From positions 1,426,001 through 1,490,000 of the forward strand of contig NZ_AP025032.1 in the NCBI RefSeq assembly GCF_019973775.1: a stretch of DNA of 64,000 nucleotides, written 5' to 3'. Positions 61,419 to 64,000 of the stretch are shown one piece after another. The DNA comes from Aureimonas sp. SA4125. GTDB lineage: Bacteria > Pseudomonadota > Alphaproteobacteria > Rhizobiales > Rhizobiaceae. The translations under genes were made by a program, and so were the position numbers. The notes beneath the pieces were generated by a model. That model was given only the letters and a program-made list of their open reading frames with translations. It ran no database searches and had not been told where the DNA came from. The first letter of the stretch is position 1, and each line of letters starts with the position of its first letter.

Positions 61419-63617
61419 TCAGCCCCTGCGCCCGTTCACGAGATCCTGTTCGATGCTGCCGGGGGCGCCGAGGCGGATCTTGTAGATCTGGTAGTTCTCC
61501 ATTACGCGCTGGACGTAGTTGCGCGTCTCGGTGAAGGGGATGCGCTCGACCCAGTCGACGACGTCGTCGATCGACTTGCCGCGTGGGTCGCCGAAACGGC
61601 TGATCCATTCGCGGGCACGCCGCGGCCCGGCATTGTAGGCGGCGAAGGTGAGGATGTAGGAGCCGTCGAAATTGTCGATCTGTTCGCCGAGGAAGCGGGC
61701 GCCGAGCGTGGCGTTGTAGCCGGGATCGGAGGTGAGGCGCGCGAGCGAGTAGCCGACGCCGACCTTGGCGGCCATCGATTTCGCCGTGCCCGGCATCAGC
61801 TGCAACAGGCCGAGCGCGCCGGCGCCGGATTTCGCCTGCGGGTTGAACTCGCTCTCCTGGCGGGCAATCGCATAGGCGAGCGCCTTGCCGGAAGCCGAAA
61901 TGTTCGCCGAGGCCGGAATGACGCCGATCGGAAAGGCGAGGGCGGCGGCGTCGACGCCGCGGAAATTCGCCTGCTTGCCGACCTTCAGCGCGAGATAGTG
62001 GTTCTTCTTGCTTTCGGCCATGACGGCGAGCAGGGCGAGTTCGCCGGGACTCGTCAGCTCGTCGGCCAGCGCCCGGTAGAGCGTCGCGGCGCGGCTGTCC
62101 ATGTCGAGCTGCTCGAGCCGGCGGATGGCGCGCACGGCTTCCCGGCCCTCGAAGCGCTGACGCTCGGCGGCGCTCGGACGGGGATAGTCAACCGCCGGCG
62201 GCCGCGTGCCGAGGCGGGCGGAGGCGAGGAGGCCGTAATAGGTGGTGGGATAGGCGGCCGCACGACGAAAATAGTTCGTGGCATTGCCCGAGCCCGACAC
62301 CTCGGCGGTCCGTCCCAGCCAGTAGTAGGCGCGCGACTGCGACAGCGGCCGGTTCGAGGCCTCGGCGATCTTGGCGAAATGCTGGCCGGCGGTGCGCGTG
62401 TCCTTCAGGAAGCGCAGCGCGATCCAGCCGGCATGGAACTCGGCTTCCACCGCATTCGCCGGGCTTTCGGCCTGGGCGACGCTCGCGACGCGGTAGGCGT
62501 CCTTGTAGCGGCCGACGTCAAGGAGATCGCGCGCGACGATGCGCCGCTCGTTCCACCAGGCGTCGGGATCGATGAGCGTGGCGGCGTCGCGCGGCGCCTT
62601 CAGCAGCGTCGACGCCGCCTGATCGACCTTGCCGGCCTTGCGCTGGACTTCGGCGAGGGCAAAGAGATAGCCGGGATCGGAGCGCTGCCCTGCCGGAACG
62701 GCGGAGAGGAGTTTTGCCGCGCCGCCTTCGCCGCGCACGGCCGCTGCACGTGCCGCAAAGAGGCTTTCGGCGCCGGCAAGCTTCTTCATCCGGGCCGCAT
62801 CGCCGATGCGTTCGGCATAGAGCTGCATGTCCATGCGCCGCTTGTGGTCGGCGCGCGTCAGGAGCGTGCCGAACTGCTTGAGGATCCGCTGCTCCAGCGA
62901 GGCGTCGAGGCGTTCCCTGTGCCAGACGCCGGTGATGAGGCGCTTGGCCTCGGCGGCTTGGCCGAGTTCGAGAAGCGCGCGGGCAAGCGACATGGCGCCT
63001 TCCGGCGTTTCCGGCCGCGACCCGGCAAACGCGTTGACGACGTCGCTGGCCGACGGCTCCTCGCGCAGGAGCGCCCGTTCCAGGTTGGCGCGCAGCTTGC
63101 TCATGCCCGGCCAGCCCTGCAGCTCGGACGCCGCCTGGGCGATCTCATGGGCCGGCACATCGCGCCCACCGTTCAGCGCGATCGCCCAGGTCAGGATGTG
63201 GCGGTCGAGCGAGCGGCCAGGCATGCCCTGGCGGATCGAGCGGGCCCGCCGGAGATCGCCGGACGAGACCGCCTTCAGGCCGTCGTTGAGGCCCCCGGCA
63301 ATGGCGCTGAGATTGCTCGGCCGCGCGGTGATCGCGGTGATCGAGGCGGTGAAGGCGCTGGGGCTGGTATCGACGCTGGCAGGCCGGCGCGTCGTCAGCG
63401 GGTTGGCAGCCGGCGCAGCGGCGGCGACGCCAGACCGGGCGGGCGCCGTGCCGAAACGCGACGGATCGAGGGCGACGCCGGTGTCGCGCGCCATCGGGCG
63501 CAGCGACGGCATCGGGCCGACCGGCGGCAGCAGCGACTGCGCGTTTGCCGGCTCGCACAGGAGCGCCAGCAGCATTCCCTTGACGATCAGGCTCTTGGCA
63601 ATTCTCGGCGCAGTCAT
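61419..63617 (-). CDS. slt: Soluble lytic murein transglycosylase
   Basis: The protein has 732 residues. A signal peptide (about 1-27, ending EPANAQ) precedes a long alpha-helical superhelix of repeat units (about 100-560). The C-terminal catalytic lysozyme-like domain follows. The catalytic glutamate is in IARQESEFNPQAKSGAGALGLLQL near residue 587. It cleaves peptidoglycan between MurNAc and GlcNAc in the periplasm. I used the ATG at 63617; the frame is open further upstream, but the signal peptide starts here. Divergent from dapA, a common arrangement in Rhizobiales. Confidence 0.93.
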   Translation of the reverse strand: MTAPRIAKSLIVKGMLLALLCEPANAQSLLPPVGPMPSLRPMARDTGVALDPSRFGTAPARSGVAAAAPAANPLTTRRPASVDTSPSAFTASITAITARPSNLSAIAGGLNDGLKAVSSGDLRRARSIRQGMPGRSLDRHILTWAIALNGGRDVPAHEIAQAASELQGWPGMSKLRANLERALLREEPSASDVVNAFAGSRPETPEGAMSLARALLELGQAAEAKRLITGVWHRERLDASLEQRILKQFGTLLTRADHKRRMDMQLYAERIGDAARMKKLAGAESLFAARAAAVRGEGGAAKLLSAVPAGQRSDPGYLFALAEVQRKAGKVDQAASTLLKAPRDAATLIDPDAWWNERRIVARDLLDVGRYKDAYRVASVAQAESPANAVEAEFHAGWIALRFLKDTRTAGQHFAKIAEASNRPLSQSRAYYWLGRTAEVSGSGNATNYFRRAAAYPTTYYGLLASARLGTRPPAVDYPRPSAAERQRFEGREAVRAIRRLEQLDMDSRAATLYRALADELTSPGELALLAVMAESKKNHYLALKVGKQANFRGVDAAALAFPIGVIPASANISASGKALAYAIARQESEFNPQAKSGAGALGLLQLMPGTAKSMAAKVGVGYSLARLTSDPGYNATLGARFLGEQIDNFDGSYILTFAAYNAGPRRAREWISRFGDPRGKSIDDVVDWVERIPFTETRNYVQRVMENYQIYKIRLGAPGSIEQDLVNGRRG

Positions 63618-63929
63618 GGCAACCTTTCGAAGGGCAATCCCCGTTGGACGACCCGTCCCAGCGTGAGTGACGACATGGTCACCGAACCTCTCACGAACGG
63701 CATGAATACATCGTAAACCGTCGCCGCGTGTGGATCCTGCCGGGCCCCGAACGCGCCACCCGCCGGCTTGTCTCGCCTGCGGTGCTTCACTATGGTGCCG
63801 GCCTTCATGCCGGGCGAAGCCGCCGGTTTTATGTCCCGCGCCGCCAAGCGCTTGGCCGGGACGGTCACCACAGATGAGAAGTCCGGTGCCGGCCGACAAG
63901 AGCGGGCAGACGGCGGGAGCGAGACGGGA
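63618..63929. other. Divergent intergenic region of slt and dapA
   Basis: About 310 bases with no supported gene. It should carry both promoters, but I cannot place them with confidence. Confidence 0.4.
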
Positions 63930-64000
63930 ATGTTCAAGGGTTCGATGCCGGCGCTGGTGACGCCGTTTGCCGAGGGCGGCGCGCTCGACGAGACGGCCTT
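63930..64000 (+). CDS. dapA: 4-hydroxy-tetrahydrodipicolinate synthase, N-terminus only
   Basis: Only 23 codons are in the window: MFKGSMPALVTPFAEGGALD and the next few residues. This matches the DapA start, with the PALVTPF motif. The rest lies beyond the window. The start is preceded by GAGACGGGA, a good ribosome-binding site. DapA makes the first dedicated intermediate of lysine and diaminopimelate, and it lies next to a peptidoglycan enzyme. Confidence 0.88.
   Translation, partial: MFKGSMPALVTPFAEGGALDETA

Overview
The window is high-GC chromosomal DNA from an alphaproteobacterium, most likely a member of the Hyphomicrobiales (Rhizobiales). The evidence is the block purN-purM, AI-2E-type permease, hdaA (DnaA-related regulator with a clamp-binding motif), ppk, ppx, rnd, aspS. 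It also has the set uvrC, pgsA, moaD, moaE next to an Omp25-like porin-type protein, and slt beside dapA. I cannot name the genus. No rRNA or tRNA gene was seen.

Region 1-5.65 kb is accessory and damaged. It holds the right end of one IS256-family element (1-211). A sensor kinase gene stops where that element begins, and its OmpR-type response regulator is intact. A divergent PAP2 phosphatase gene is split by an IS66-family element (2239-4987), which itself carries a complete IS256-family element (3606-4980) inserted in its right terminal repeat. Both nested insertions keep perfect 8-bp target duplications, so the original phosphatase gene can be rebuilt in frame. A 10-bp direct repeat with an 11-bp pitch lies just upstream of that gene and looks like an OmpR-family binding site.

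Region 6-20.7 kb has a gamma-carbonic-anhydrase-like protein, a drug/metabolite transporter divergent from a MocR regulator, and an SbcCD-like (YhaO/YhaN type) nuclease/ATPase pair. These are followed by a membrane-anchored helix-hairpin-helix protein, an ABC-F ATPase, a VapBC module with a clear operator, a RidA/TetR divergent pair with twin operators, a DinB-family protein and a glutathione transferase.

Region 20.7-33.4 kb has ndk with a good promoter and terminator, then a ParA-like protein lacking the usual Walker A lysine, then moaE/moaD. A three-gene signalling cassette (methanogen-output-domain protein, HisKA_2-type kinase, receiver protein) lies between moaD and pgsA-uvrC. After these come the outer-membrane protein, a second glutathione transferase, a small secreted protein, rlmJ and an Old Yellow Enzyme homologue.

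Region 33.4-64 kb has a GAF-PAS-GGDEF-EAL protein, a molybdopterin oxidoreductase, and the housekeeping run purN to aspS. It continues with a double-PAS diguanylate cyclase, a sugar ABC transporter (ATPase, permease, binding protein), an unrecognised secreted protein and parC. It ends with a MntA/HepT-type pair whose HepT has an altered active site, a soluble lytic transglycosylase, and the first codons of dapA.

The items most worth a second look are the nested insertions that broke a two-component/PAP2 module, the operator-like sequences at three regulator genes, the signalling cassette between moaD and pgsA, the ParA-like protein with an altered P-loop, and the HepT homologue with an altered catalytic motif. 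All functional statements come from reading motifs by eye; no database search was run.
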